Counted from the stretch's first letter, positions 17,790 to 27,028 are shown. The stretch: DNA of 64,000 nt from Streptomyces odontomachi (GCF_024435355.1 NZ_JAMJWG010000007.1:297943-361942), one strand, 5' to 3'. The notes: generated by a model not told the origin, from the letters alone. Numbers and translations: made by a program.

Positions 17790-18208
17790 GGCTGGCTGTC
17801 TCCCTCGGTGACCGGTCTTGGCCCCTCACTGTAGCCGCCCGGTGGGGCTCCGGGCGGGCCGCCTTTGCCTCGTTCGTCAGCAGAGCAGAACAAACGGTGA
17901 CCAAGGGGTGTGCCGTGGTGTGGGGTCACGCCGCCCACGCACCTGCGGCCCGTCAAGGCCGTAGGGTTACCACCCGAACGCACCGTGCAACCCAGTGCGC
18001 CGAGCCCTGGGACGCTCGACTAAACAGGCGCACTCTGGAAACGCGAGGGAGGGCACAGCAGAATGACGGCACTCGCCGGCGGCCGAGCTCCGTCGGCGTC
18101 GCATCCGCTGCGGCGATCCCGCTCGGTTCGACGTGACGCGTCCTTCCCGGGCTGGTCACGCAGGTGCCCTTCGACCCGGCCGGTGGGGCCGGGGTCGGGG
18201 AGCACGAG
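17790..18208. other. Intergenic region
   Basis: No confident gene or RNA is seen between the AsnC-type gene and the small CPWC frame. An open frame upstream of 18164 closes with TGA at 18134. Promoters for both divergent directions are expected here, but I cannot name the boxes. Confidence 0.4.
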
Positions 18209-18310
18209 GTGGTGAATGAGACCATCGAGTCCGTGCGCTGCCCTTGGTGCGATGCGGTGAACCAGCCAGACCGGACGGCGCTGGCGGACAAGCCGGGCGC
18301 CGGTTCCTGA
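18209..18310 (+). CDS. Possible small CPWC-motif protein
   Basis: A short frame starting at GTG 18209 (or GTG 18212, or GTG 18164 for 48 residues) encodes VVNETIESVRCPWCDAVNQP and ends at TGA 18308. The CPWC pair and following polar tail resemble one half of a zinc ribbon. GAGCACGAG upstream could serve as ribosome site. It ends 38 bp before the NYN-domain gene and could be co-transcribed. I do not recognise the family, and coding is uncertain. Confidence 0.35.
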   Translation: MVNETIESVRCPWCDAVNQPDRTALADKPGAGS

Positions 18311-18348
18311 CGGGAGCGGTGCCCACGACTCCCTTGGAGTGACGGACG

Positions 18349-19698
18349 ATGGTGGAGAGCGCGGGCGGGAGGCCGGGCGACGGCACCGCTGAGGTGCTCG
18401 ACCGCCCGCTGCCCGAAGGTGTGCGCCGTCGGGTCGTCCAGATCGTCTCGGACGGCTTCGGCGGCCTCACGGTCGCCGAGCTGCCCGCGGCGCTGCGGCA
18501 GTACGCCCGGTTCACGCCGAACCGCCGCGCCAAGTTCGCCGGGAACGCCATGGCCTCCGCCGTGGAGAGCGAGCCGTTGTTCCGCCAGCGCATCGCCGAA
18601 CGGCTCCGCGAGACCCAGTCCGAGCTGGCCACCGCACTCGACTCGGGCACCCCGCCGCCCGCCGCCGATCCGCTCGACGTGGCCGCGGCGGCCTATGTGC
18701 TGCGCCCCCCGGGCTGGGTGAAGCTGGTCACCGCAGCGGGCGAGGAGGTCCAGCGGGCCGACGCCGAACGCGCCGACGACCGGGCCAAGGCCGAACTGAC
18801 CCGGCTGCGCGTCGAGCTGGCCGAGGCCAGGGAGCAGACCAGGAGCGAGACCGAAGGGCTGCGCATCGAGCTGGAGGCGGCGAAGAAGGAGGCCGAGTCG
18901 CTGCGCCGCAAGTTGCGCGGCGCCCTCAGCGACGTCAAGCGCGGCGAGGCCGCGGTCCGCAAGGCGCGCGACGAGATCGAGGCGGCACGTGCCGAAGGGC
19001 AGGCGCAGGCGTCGGTCGCGGAGAGCGAGGCACGGCGCCTCAGGTCCCGGCTGTCCGAGGCGGAGTCGGCGCTGGAGGCCACTCGCAGAGCGGCTCGTGA
19101 GGGCCGCAGCGTCGAGGACATGCGGCTGCGCCTGCTGCTCGACACCCTGCTCGACTCCGCCCAGGGGCTGCGCCGCGAACTCGCCCTGCCGCCCGTCTCG
19201 GTGCGGCCGGCGGAGACCGTGGAGGCGGTCGAGCCGGGGCAGATGACCCCGAAGGACATCGCGGCACGTGCCCTGTCGGAGCATGATCCGGCCATTCTTG
19301 ATCAGCTGCTGGCGCTGCCGCAGGCCCATCTCGTCGTGGACGGGTACAACGTCACCAAGACCGGCTATCCGCAGATGCCGCTGGAGAAACAGCGGCTGCG
19401 ACTGCTCGGGGCGCTCTCGCTGCTGGCCGCCCAGACCGGCGCCGAGGTCACCTGCGTCTTCGACGGCGCCGAACTCGCCGCGCCGGTGCTGCTGGCGCCG
19501 CCGCGCGGCGTGCGGGTGCTCTTCTCCAAGCCGAAGGTGACGGCGGACGAGCTGATCCGCCAACTGGTCCGTGCCGAGCCGCCGGGGCGGCCGGTGATCG
19601 TGGTCTCCACGGACCGCGAAGTCGCCGACGGCATCGCCAAGGCGGGTGCGCGCCCGGTGGCCTCCGTCGTCCTGCTCAAACGCCTCTCCCGGGGCTGA
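18349..19698 (+). CDS. NYN (PIN-like) domain RNA-binding/ribonuclease protein
   Basis: The 449-residue protein has three parts. An N-terminal helical domain (1-130) includes PLPEGVRRRVVQIVSDGFGG and RFTPNRRAKFAGNAMAS. A long coiled coil rich in Arg, Ala and Glu follows (about 135-270). The C-terminal NYN domain (about 315-445) is of the YacP/Rae1 type. The nuclease fold is marked by HLVVDGYNVTKTGYP (first Asp), TCVFDGAEL (second Asp), and VIVVSTDREVADGIAKAGA (third Asp). YacP-type proteins cleave mRNA on the ribosome, and a role in RNA turnover is inferred. ATG 18349 lies after GGAGTGACGG. Confidence 0.88.
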   Translation: MVESAGGRPGDGTAEVLDRPLPEGVRRRVVQIVSDGFGGLTVAELPAALRQYARFTPNRRAKFAGNAMASAVESEPLFRQRIAERLRETQSELATALDSGTPPPAADPLDVAAAAYVLRPPGWVKLVTAAGEEVQRADAERADDRAKAELTRLRVELAEAREQTRSETEGLRIELEAAKKEAESLRRKLRGALSDVKRGEAAVRKARDEIEAARAEGQAQASVAESEARRLRSRLSEAESALEATRRAAREGRSVEDMRLRLLLDTLLDSAQGLRRELALPPVSVRPAETVEAVEPGQMTPKDIAARALSEHDPAILDQLLALPQAHLVVDGYNVTKTGYPQMPLEKQRLRLLGALSLLAAQTGAEVTCVFDGAELAAPVLLAPPRGVRVLFSKPKVTADELIRQLVRAEPPGRPVIVVSTDREVADGIAKAGARPVASVVLLKRLSRG

Positions 19699-20044
19699 TC
19701 GCCGGCCTCGCGCGATTCGGCGCGCCTTCGTTCCCGACCGCTCGCCGGCGACTTCGGGCTTTGAATCCCCTACGCACCATCGGCAACATGTGCCTTCAAT
19801 GCCCCGATTAAGGATATCTGTGCGCAACGTAGCGTCAGCTCTATATCACTAGTGGTGAGTTATGGGTAAAGAAAACCCTGAGCAAGGCAGTTTTTCTCCG
19901 TCAGGATTTGAACTGATCACAAGAAGGTCACTAGGGTCTGGCCTCGAACCTCCGCTCGGGTGATCGCTCATCGGGAGCGACGGTGGAGGGGCACCCGCCC
20001 ACCAGTGTTCCGGTAGGCGGCTGGAGGAGAAGGAGCTCGCCTCC
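19699..20044. other. Leader and promoter region of the NlpC/P60 gene
   Basis: This 346-bp stretch is A+T-richer than its surroundings (around 19800-19870), with TATATCACTAG and several short direct motifs, and probably holds the promoter. I looked for the c-di-AMP (ydaO) riboswitch that often precedes cell-wall hydrolase genes in Streptomyces and did not find its conserved cores. GGAGGAGAAGGAG lies 9-21 nt before GTG 20045. Confidence 0.5.
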
Positions 20045-21067
20045 GTGGCGTCCCACCGTCGATCCAAACAGCCGAGCCGCGCACGCGTGACCGTGCTCAC
20101 CGCGACCGCCGCAGCCGCTGTCGCCCTGACCTCGCAGGCCGCCCAGGCCACTCCGAAGCAGAGCAAGGAAGAGGTCAAGGCCAAGGTCGACAAGCTCTAC
20201 CACGAGGCGGAGACGGCCACCGAGAAGTACGACGGGGCCAAGGAGCGGGCGAAGAAGCTCGAGAAGCAGGTCGGCGACCTCCAGGACAAGGTGGCCCGCG
20301 GCCAGGGCGAGCTGAACGACCTGCGGGACGACCTCGGTTCGGTGGCGAGCGCCCAGTACCGCTCGGGCGGCATCGACCCCTCCGTGCAGCTCTTCCTCTC
20401 GTCCGACCCGGACGACTACCTGGACAAGGCCTCCACCCTCGATCAGCTCAGCGGCCAGCAGGTCGAAGCGCTGAAGAAGATCCAGGAGAAGCAGCGCACC
20501 CTCGCGCAGGAGCGCAAGGAAGCCACCGCCAAGCTCAAGGATCTCCAGGAGACCCGCAAGGAGCTCGGCAAGAAGAAGAAGCAGATCCAGGGCAAGCTCT
20601 CCGAGGCCCAGAAGCTCCTCAACACCCTGACCGAAAAGGAGCGGCAGCAACTCGCCGCCGACGAGGCCAGGGCCAGCCGGGACAGCGAGGGCCGTCTCGG
20701 TGGCGGTGTCCCCGCCTCCGGTCGGGCCGGCGCGGCCTTCTCCGCCGCCCAGACCAAGATCGGCTCGCCGTACGTCTACGGCGCCACGGGCCCCAGCTCC
20801 TTCGACTGCTCCGGCCTCACCTCGTGGGCCTACGCCCAGGCCGGTGTGTCCATACCCCGCACCTCCCAGGCCCAGGCCAACGCCGGGACGCGTATCTACT
20901 CCGCCAGCCAGCTCAAGGTCGGCGACCTCGTCCTCTTCTACAGCGACCTGAGCCACATCGGCCTCTACGCGGGCAACGGCCAGATCCTGCACGCCCCGCA
21001 CACCGGTGCCAACGTGCGCTACGAATCCCTCAACGCCATGCCCTTCCAGTTCGGCGTGCGCGTCTGA
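20045..21067 (+). CDS. Secreted NlpC/P60 peptidoglycan endopeptidase
   Basis: This C40-family peptidase would cut stem peptides of peptidoglycan outside the cell. The 340-residue protein has a signal peptide (basic SHRRSKQPSRARV, hydrophobic ATAAAAVALTS, AQA cleavage site near 37). A long coiled coil (about 40-215) contains the segment QYRSGGIDPSVQLFLSSDPD. The C-terminal NlpC/P60 domain carries the catalytic Cys255 in FDCSGL, His in LSHIGLYAG and the third residue in LHAPH. GTG 20045 has a purine-rich site upstream. The next gene is a paralogue with the same layout. Confidence 0.93.
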   Translation: MASHRRSKQPSRARVTVLTATAAAAVALTSQAAQATPKQSKEEVKAKVDKLYHEAETATEKYDGAKERAKKLEKQVGDLQDKVARGQGELNDLRDDLGSVASAQYRSGGIDPSVQLFLSSDPDDYLDKASTLDQLSGQQVEALKKIQEKQRTLAQERKEATAKLKDLQETRKELGKKKKQIQGKLSEAQKLLNTLTEKERQQLAADEARASRDSEGRLGGGVPASGRAGAAFSAAQTKIGSPYVYGATGPSSFDCSGLTSWAYAQAGVSIPRTSQAQANAGTRIYSASQLKVGDLVLFYSDLSHIGLYAGNGQILHAPHTGANVRYESLNAMPFQFGVRV

Positions 21068-21338
21068 GCCGACTCCAGGTGCCGCTCCGGTCGGCACCGT
21101 CGGACGGCTCGGCGACACGTCACGTCACGTCGCCGGGCCGATCGCCCACGAACGAGGGAATTCCCCGCCGTCGCCGTACTCCCATGACCCGCCGCTGACC
21201 TGCGTCTGCGGCGGGTTTCGCGCGCTACCGCACGGCACGGGCACAATACGGAACGTAGCCATGACGGGTGCGAATGGTTACTCTCTGGCGTCGCAGCCCT
21301 GTACCAGGGGTGCGTCAGCGTAAGGAGAGCGACTGCCC

Positions 21339-22391
21339 GTGGGGTCTCATCGCCGCCTCGCAGAACCCGGCAACGACCGGCGGACCCGTGGCACCCGAGC
21401 CACCGTCCTGTCCGCCGCGACGGCCACCGCGGCCGCGGCGCTCGCCGCCGCGCCGGCCTGCGCCGCACCACCCGACCGGCCCGCCGCCGGCACCCTGGCC
21501 GAACTCGACCGGCTGTACGGCCAGGCGGAGCGGGCCACCGAGGCGTACGACCGTGCCACCGAGCGGGCCAGGACGCTCGCCGGGCAGGTGTCCCGGGCCC
21601 AGGACCGGCTGGCCCGAGGCCAGCAGCGCATCAACACCCTGCGCGGCGCCCTCGGTTCCCTCGCCGGGGAGCAGTACCGCACCGGAGGCCTCGACCCCGC
21701 CGTCCGCCTCTTCCTGTCCTCCCGGCCGGAGAACTACCTGGACCGGGCGTCCGCCCTCGACCGGGCCGGCAACCGAGCCACGGAGCGGCTGAGACAGCTC
21801 AGGGCGCTCACCCGCACCCAGGCGCAGGATCGCGACGAGGCCGTCCGTGGCCTGGCGGAGCTGGAACGCAGCCGTCGAGCGGTGGCCCGGCACAAGCAGA
21901 CCGTCGAACGCAAGCTCGCCGCGGCCCGACGGCTGCTGCTCACCCTGCCGGCCGCGCAGCGTGCCGCCCACGCGGCCGGCACCACCCCGAACGCCCCGTA
22001 CGCCGTCCTGGGTGCCGTCCTCGACCCGGGCGCCGCGCCCGCCTCGGCGCGTGCCGCGGCCGCCTTCGCCGCGGCCCAGTCGGCCCTCGGACGGCCCTAT
22101 GTGTGGGGCGCCGAGGGCCCGGGCTCCTTCGACTGCTCCGGTCTCGTGCAGTGGGCGTACGGCCAGGCGGGTGTCGCACTGCCGCGCACCTCACAGGAAC
22201 AGCGCTTCGCCGGGCGGCAGGTGCCGCTGGCGCAGGCCAGACCCGGCGACCTGGTCGCCTACCGGGCCGACGCCAGCCACATCGCCCTGTACGCGGGGCG
22301 CGGCCAGGTCATCCATGCGCCGTATCCCGGCGCGCGGGTGCGTTACGACCCGGTGGGCATGCTGCCGATCTCGTCGGTGACGCGGATCTGA
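21339..22391 (+). CDS. Secreted NlpC/P60 peptidoglycan endopeptidase (tandem paralogue)
   Basis: This 350-residue protein has the same order as the preceding one. A signal peptide ends in CAAPPDRPA and a coiled coil carries QYRTGGLDPAVRLFLSSRPE. The C-terminal NlpC/P60 domain has Cys266 in FDCSGLVQWAYGQAG, ASHIALYAG and VIHAPYPGA. It is more Arg/Ala-rich and less Lys-rich than its neighbour. GTG 21339 follows AAGGAGAG. The 271-bp gap between the two genes suggests separate promoters. Duplication followed by divergence is inferred from the shared domain layout and motifs. Confidence 0.92.
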   Translation: MGSHRRLAEPGNDRRTRGTRATVLSAATATAAAALAAAPACAAPPDRPAAGTLAELDRLYGQAERATEAYDRATERARTLAGQVSRAQDRLARGQQRINTLRGALGSLAGEQYRTGGLDPAVRLFLSSRPENYLDRASALDRAGNRATERLRQLRALTRTQAQDRDEAVRGLAELERSRRAVARHKQTVERKLAAARRLLLTLPAAQRAAHAAGTTPNAPYAVLGAVLDPGAAPASARAAAAFAAAQSALGRPYVWGAEGPGSFDCSGLVQWAYGQAGVALPRTSQEQRFAGRQVPLAQARPGDLVAYRADASHIALYAGRGQVIHAPYPGARVRYDPVGMLPISSVTRI

Positions 22392-22517
22392 GCCGCCACG
22401 CGGGGCGGACGGCGGGCTCCGGCGACACGGGAAGCACCCGCTGTCGAAGGCGCCGACCGGAACACCGGCGCCCAGGTGGACCTGAAGGGCGGCGCCGCTC
22501 ACCGTACGATCGTGCCC

Positions 22518-23762
22518 GTGGCGGGTCGTGGGCAAGGCAAGCGGCAGGTACGACTCGGCCTTGCCCTGCTCGGAATCTGCGCGGGCGCGGCCGGTCCTGC
22601 CGGCCTGGTCGGCTGCGACCGGACCAGCACCGTCGACCCCGCCACCGGCCAGGTGCGGCAACTGCTCGACCGGCGCGCCCGTGCCGTGCTCGGACACGAC
22701 GAGGCGGCCTATCTGGCCACCGCGGGCGCCGACGCCGACCCGGCCGCCGCCCGCAGGTCGGCGACCTGGTTCGGCAATCTGGCGGCCGTCCCGCTGAGCT
22801 CCTGGACGTACCACGTCACCGCCGTGCACCGCACCGGCGCCACGGCACGAGCCGACGCCGAACTGCGCTACCGGATCAGCGGCTACGACCACGCCCCGAT
22901 CACCACGGCCCGCACCCTGTCCCTGCGCCGCCGGGCCGGCCACTGGTACGTCATCGACGACGAGCCCGCCGCGCACGCCGTCCAACAGCTGTGGGAGCAG
23001 GGCCGGGTGGTGGCCGTGCGCGGCGCGCACAGCCTGGTGCTCGGCGTCGGCCAGGAGACCGCCCGGCTGAAGCAGTTCGCACGGCTCGCCGACCGTGCGG
23101 TCCCCGCGGTCTCCAGCGCCTGGGGCGCCGGATGGTCGGCCCGGGTCGTGGTGCAGGTGCCCGCCTCGCTGAGCGGCATGGCGAGCCTGCTGGGCTCGCC
23201 CGCCTCCGGATACCGCGGCATCGCTGCCGTCACCACCGGCGAGGTCGGCGGCTCCGCCCAGGCGCCCGCCGACCGCGTGATCATCAACCCGGAGGCGTAC
23301 GGGGTGCTCAGCGACTTCGGCCGGCAGGTCGTGCTGACCCACGAGACCACCCATGTCGCCACCCGTGCGGCCACGTCGGCCGCCACCCCGCTGTGGCTCT
23401 CCGAGGGCTACGCGGACTGGGTGGGCTACCGCCACAGCGGGCGCACCGCGGCCCAGGCCGCCCCCGAACTCCAGCAGGCGGTGCGCGCGGGCCGGGTGCC
23501 CGGCCGGCTCCCGGACGACACCGACTTCGGCTTCTCCCGGCAGGCGGCGCCGCTCGCCGAGGCGTACGAGGGCGGCTGGCTGGCCTGCCGGCTGATCGCC
23601 GACCACTGGGGCGAGGCACGGCTGAACGCCTTCTACAAGGCGGTGGGCGCCCACGACGGGCGCACCGGCGCCGTCGACGACGCCCTGCGGAACGTCCTCG
23701 GGGTGAGCCGGGCGGAGTTCACGGCACGGTGGCGGGCGTACCTGCGCGATCAACTCGGGTGA
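22518..23762 (+). CDS. Lipoprotein with a gluzincin-type zinc peptidase motif
   Basis: The protein has about 414 residues. A signal peptide ends in a lipobox LVGC. An NTF2/cystatin-like region follows (about 40-170, with RISGYDHAPITTART). The C-terminal domain has HETTHVATRA, an HExxH zinc motif, followed after about 25 residues by LWLSEGYADWVGY, whose Glu would be the third zinc ligand. This pattern is typical of M1/M61-like gluzincins anchored outside the cell. TACGAT at 22505-22510 places a transcript start at GTG 22518, so a leaderless start is preferred. GTG 22512 and GTG 22476 are in frame. Peptidase activity is predicted, not shown. Confidence 0.8.
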   Translation: MAGRGQGKRQVRLGLALLGICAGAAGPAGLVGCDRTSTVDPATGQVRQLLDRRARAVLGHDEAAYLATAGADADPAAARRSATWFGNLAAVPLSSWTYHVTAVHRTGATARADAELRYRISGYDHAPITTARTLSLRRRAGHWYVIDDEPAAHAVQQLWEQGRVVAVRGAHSLVLGVGQETARLKQFARLADRAVPAVSSAWGAGWSARVVVQVPASLSGMASLLGSPASGYRGIAAVTTGEVGGSAQAPADRVIINPEAYGVLSDFGRQVVLTHETTHVATRAATSAATPLWLSEGYADWVGYRHSGRTAAQAAPELQQAVRAGRVPGRLPDDTDFGFSRQAAPLAEAYEGGWLACRLIADHWGEARLNAFYKAVGAHDGRTGAVDDALRNVLGVSRAEFTARWRAYLRDQLG

Positions 23763-23799
23763 GCCGGTCGCGTGGACGGCGCGGTACGCCGGGGCGCGA

Positions 23800-25110
23800 T
23801 CAGTCGGGGTGCGCCGGCACGGACGAGAGCCAGCGGCGCCCGTCGCCCGGGTCGTGAGCGGTCTGCGGGGCGGCGGCGGAGGAGGCTTCTGCCGTCCGGC
23901 GCGGCACGGACACGGTGCGCCGCCACAGCCGGACGCCCGCGATCACGGTCGCGGCCACCAGCAGGCCGTTGCGCAGGCACAGCAGCAGGATGCCGAAGGC
24001 GTCGCCGGCCACCACATGGCCGAACCAGATCGGGAACTCCAGCGTCGTGACCGCCGTGGCCGCCAGCACCAGCACGGCGGGCCCCGTCATCGTCGCGGCA
24101 CGGCGCACCAGGCAGACCGCGGCCAGCCCGACCAGCCACACCATGTACTGCGGGCTGATCACCCGACTGGTCGTCGTGAACAGCAGCACGGCGACGAACG
24201 CGGCATCGGCGAGCGTGCCGGGCGGCCGGGCGCGCGCGGCGTACCGCCACACCAGCAGCCACGCCAAGGCCACCAGGGACAGCCCCTCGGCGACACCGCT
24301 CACCACCGCCACGTACGGCCCGAGGAACTCGATCGAGCCGTAGTTCAGCCGTACCTCGCCCGCCCAGCCCAGGTGCCGGGCCACCTGGAAGACCAGGGCG
24401 CCCAGCGACTCCACCTCCGTGCCGCGGCCCCGCTGGGCGCCCAGGAAACCGAGCGCCCCCGGCAGTGTGAGCCCCGTGACCAGCAGCAGGACCATGCCCG
24501 TGGCCACCGCCGTGCCCCAGGAGCGCACCGTGGTCCGGCCCCGCCGGGTGCCCACCAGCACCAGCAGGGGCCACACCTTCAGCAGCGCGCCGAACGCGGC
24601 CAGCGCCCCCAGCAGCCGGGGCCGTCGCGCCCCCACGAGCAGGGCCGCGACGGCGACGGCGGCCACCATCAGGTCGTACCGCGCATACCCGGTGGGACCG
24701 AGCAGCGGCACCCCGGCGACCCACACCCAGGCGCCGCGCAGCGACCCGGAGCCGCCCGGCGCGCTCTGAGCCGTCCGGCGTTCGCCCGCGCGCAGCAGCA
24801 TCGCGAGCACCAGTGCGTCCAGCGCCAGCAGGACGAGCGCGAACGCGGTCGCATAGGCCAGGAAGGGCAGCAGCGCGGGGGAGAGCATGGCGAGGGCGGC
24901 GCCGGGCGGGTACTGCCAGGTGATGTCGCCGACCGGGTAGCTGCCGGTGCGCAGCACCTCGTACCAGCCGCGGTAGGTCACCGACACATCGCCGGTGACG
25001 TCCAGACCGGGGAACGGGACCGCCTTGAGCACCCAGGCCAGCAACAGGACCCGGCTGCCGACCCAGGCCGCCACCGCCCACCGTCGTCGGGCCCCACCCG
25101 CCACTGCCAC
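23800..25110 (-). CDS. GT87-type membrane glycosyltransferase
   Basis: This polytopic protein (436 residues from GTG 25110) resembles actinobacterial GT87 (DUF2029) polyprenol-phosphate-mannose-dependent mannosyltransferases. It has about ten hydrophobic helices. An early extracellular loop contains DVSVTYRGWYEVLRTGSYPV and WQYPPGAALAMLSP, where the Asp and the WQYPP segment are typical. GARRPRLLGALAAFGALLKVWP and TSRVISPQYMVWLVGL are also typical. GAGGTG lies 6 nt before GTG 25110; an earlier ATG at 25206 would leave only 53 bp to the divergent gene. The adjacent mannosyltransferase supports a role in glycolipid or lipoglycan assembly. Confidence 0.85.
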   Translation of the reverse strand: MAVAGGARRRWAVAAWVGSRVLLLAWVLKAVPFPGLDVTGDVSVTYRGWYEVLRTGSYPVGDITWQYPPGAALAMLSPALLPFLAYATAFALVLLALDALVLAMLLRAGERRTAQSAPGGSGSLRGAWVWVAGVPLLGPTGYARYDLMVAAVAVAALLVGARRPRLLGALAAFGALLKVWPLLVLVGTRRGRTTVRSWGTAVATGMVLLLVTGLTLPGALGFLGAQRGRGTEVESLGALVFQVARHLGWAGEVRLNYGSIEFLGPYVAVVSGVAEGLSLVALAWLLVWRYAARARPPGTLADAAFVAVLLFTTTSRVISPQYMVWLVGLAAVCLVRRAATMTGPAVLVLAATAVTTLEFPIWFGHVVAGDAFGILLLCLRNGLLVAATVIAGVRLWRRTVSVPRRTAEASSAAAPQTAHDPGDGRRWLSSVPAHPD

Positions 25111-25259
25111 CTGCTCACCTCGTCGCTTCCTGCTGCCACCCACGCCCGGGACGCCCGCGCAGCCCCGGCCCGCACAGCCCCGACGGGCGCGTGCACCCGT
25201 CATCATGCCGGGCGCTGCTGAGAGCTCCATGCGGGGACGGTTCGGTACTGTCAGCGGCG

Positions 25260-26411
25260 ATGTACAAGACCCTGATCGTGACCAATGACTTTCCGCCCCG
25301 CCCCGGTGGTATTCAGACATTTCTCCACAACATGGCCGTACGCCTCGATCCGGCGCGGATCGTCGTCTACGCGTCCACCTGGAAGCGAGGCGCCGAAGGC
25401 GTCGCGGCCACCGCGGCCTTCGATGCCGAGCAGCCCTTCACCGTGGTGCGCGACCCGACCACGATGCTGCTGCCCACCCCACAGGTGACCCGGCGCGCGG
25501 CCGGCCTGCTGAAGGAGCACGGCTGCGCCTCCGTGTGGTTCGGGGCCGCGGCACCGCTCGGCCTGATGGCGCCCGCGCTGCGCAGGGCGGGCGCCGAGCG
25601 GCTGGTGGCCACCACGCACGGCCACGAGGCCGGTTGGGCGCAACTGCCGGCCGCCCGGAGCCTGCTGCGGCGCATCGGGGACGCCACGGACACGGTCACC
25701 TACCTCGGCGAGTACACCCGGTCGCGGATCGCGGCGGCGCTCACCCCCGAGGCCGCCGCGCGCATGGCGCATCTGCCGCCCGGCGTCGACGAGAAGGCCT
25801 TTCACCCCGGCTCCGGCGGTGACGTGGTACGCGAGAGGCTCGGCCTCAGCGGGCGCCCCGTCGTGGTCTGTGTCTCCCGGCTGGTCGCGCGCAAGGGCCA
25901 GGACACCCTCGTCCGGGCCATGCCGCGGATCCTGGCCGACCAGCCGGACGCGGTGCTCCTGCTGGTCGGGGGCGGGCCCTACGAACAGCGGCTGCGTGCG
26001 CTCGCCCGCGACACCGGCGTCGCCGACGCCGTCCGATTCACCGGCGCCGTGCCATGGGCGGAACTGCCCGCCCACTTCGGTGCGGGCGACGTCTTCGCCA
26101 TGCCGTGCCGCACCCGGCGCGGCGGGCTCGACGTGGAGGGCCTCGGCATCGTCTACCTGGAGGCCTCGGCGACCGGCCTTCCGGTGGTGGCCGGTGACTC
26201 CGGCGGCGCGCCCGACGCCGTACTCGACGGGGAAACGGGGTACGTGGTGCGCGGCGCCGCGCCCGAGGCCCCCGCCGAGACCGCGGACCGGGTCCTTGCC
26301 CTGCTCGCGGACCCGGCGCTGCGCCGACGCATGGGGGAGCGCGGCCGCGCCTGGGTGGAGGCCCAGTGGCGCTGGGACCTCCTGGCGGACCGCCTCAAGC
26401 GCTTGCTCTGA
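25260..26411 (+). CDS. pimB: PimB-like GDP-mannose-dependent mannosyltransferase (GT4)
   Basis: This is a GT-B fold glycosyltransferase of family 4 with 383 residues. It would add mannose to phosphatidylinositol mannoside on the inner membrane face. The N-terminus TLIVTNDFPPRPGGIQTFLHNMA is the PimB-type signature. HGHEAGW and LGEYTRSRI lie in the first domain. In the second domain VVCVSRLVARKGQDTLVRA, LLLVGGGPYEQRL and the EX7E-like stretch EGLGIVYLEASATGLPVVAGDSGGAPDAV bind the sugar nucleotide. ATG 25260 directly follows the promoter region shared with the divergent GT87 gene. Assignment to PimB rather than another GT4 mannosyltransferase is likely but inferred. Confidence 0.85.
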   Translation: MYKTLIVTNDFPPRPGGIQTFLHNMAVRLDPARIVVYASTWKRGAEGVAATAAFDAEQPFTVVRDPTTMLLPTPQVTRRAAGLLKEHGCASVWFGAAAPLGLMAPALRRAGAERLVATTHGHEAGWAQLPAARSLLRRIGDATDTVTYLGEYTRSRIAAALTPEAAARMAHLPPGVDEKAFHPGSGGDVVRERLGLSGRPVVVCVSRLVARKGQDTLVRAMPRILADQPDAVLLLVGGGPYEQRLRALARDTGVADAVRFTGAVPWAELPAHFGAGDVFAMPCRTRRGGLDVEGLGIVYLEASATGLPVVAGDSGGAPDAVLDGETGYVVRGAAPEAPAETADRVLALLADPALRRRMGERGRAWVEAQWRWDLLADRLKRLL

Positions 26412-26445
26412 CCCCAGCCAAGCGCCTGCCGGCGAGGGCGCCGAA

Positions 26446-27028
26446 GGCGCCGTAGAGGGGCGCGGGGAACTGCGCGACGAGCCACGACGGGGCCGTTGGT
26501 TCGTCACCGTCCTGATGGGGCTGCTTCTGTCGTGTCCGGACCGCCGGCCGCTGGTGGGTTGCTCGCGCAGTTCCCCGCGCCCCTGGAGGGGCACTTCGTG
26601 CGTCCTCCAAGGGCCATGGGGCGCCGGGTGCCCGAGAGGCTCCCGGGACAGGCGCGCGCCGAAGGCGCCGTAGAGGGGCGCGGGGAACTGCGCGACGAGC
26701 CACGACGGGGCCGTCGGTTCGTCACCGTCCTGATGGGGCTGTTTCTGTCGTGTCCGGACCGCCGGCCGGTGGGGGTTGCTCGCGCAGTTCCCCGCGCCCC
26801 TGGAGGGGCACTTCGTGCGCTCTCCAGGGACCATGGGGCGCCGGGCGCCCGAGAGGCTCCCGGGACAGGCGCGCGCCGTAGGCGCCGTAGAGGGGCGCGG
26901 GGAACTGCGCGACGAGCCACGACGGGGCCGTTGGTTCGTCACCGTCCTGATGGGGCTGTTTCTGTCGTGTCCGGACCACCGGCCGGTGGGGGTTGGTCGC
27001 GCAGTTCCCCGCGCCCCTGGAGGGGCAC
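26446..27028. repeat. Three tandem copies of a 217-bp palindromic element
   Basis: Copies begin at 26446, 26664 and 26881, each with GGCGCCGTAGAGGGGCGCGG. The first two are 218 and 217 bp and nearly identical. The third stops after about 148 bp. Each contains GGGGCGCGGGGAACTGCGCG and, about 115 bp later, its inverse GCGCAGTTCCCCGCGCCCCT, with CACGACGGGGCCGT and CGTGTCCGGACC between. The block lies between convergent genes. Open frames across it on both strands are by-products of the repeat. Confidence 0.92.

Noticed and set aside
17953..19827. Minus-strand open frame of over 600 codons opposite the NYN gene
   Set aside because: The plus-strand frame shows a coherent coiled coil and NYN domain; the opposite frame is Gly/Arg/Leu-rich noise typical of high-G+C DNA.
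19850..20044. c-di-AMP (ydaO) riboswitch before the NlpC/P60 gene
   Set aside because: Expected in this context, but I could not find the conserved core words; a covariance scan would settle it.
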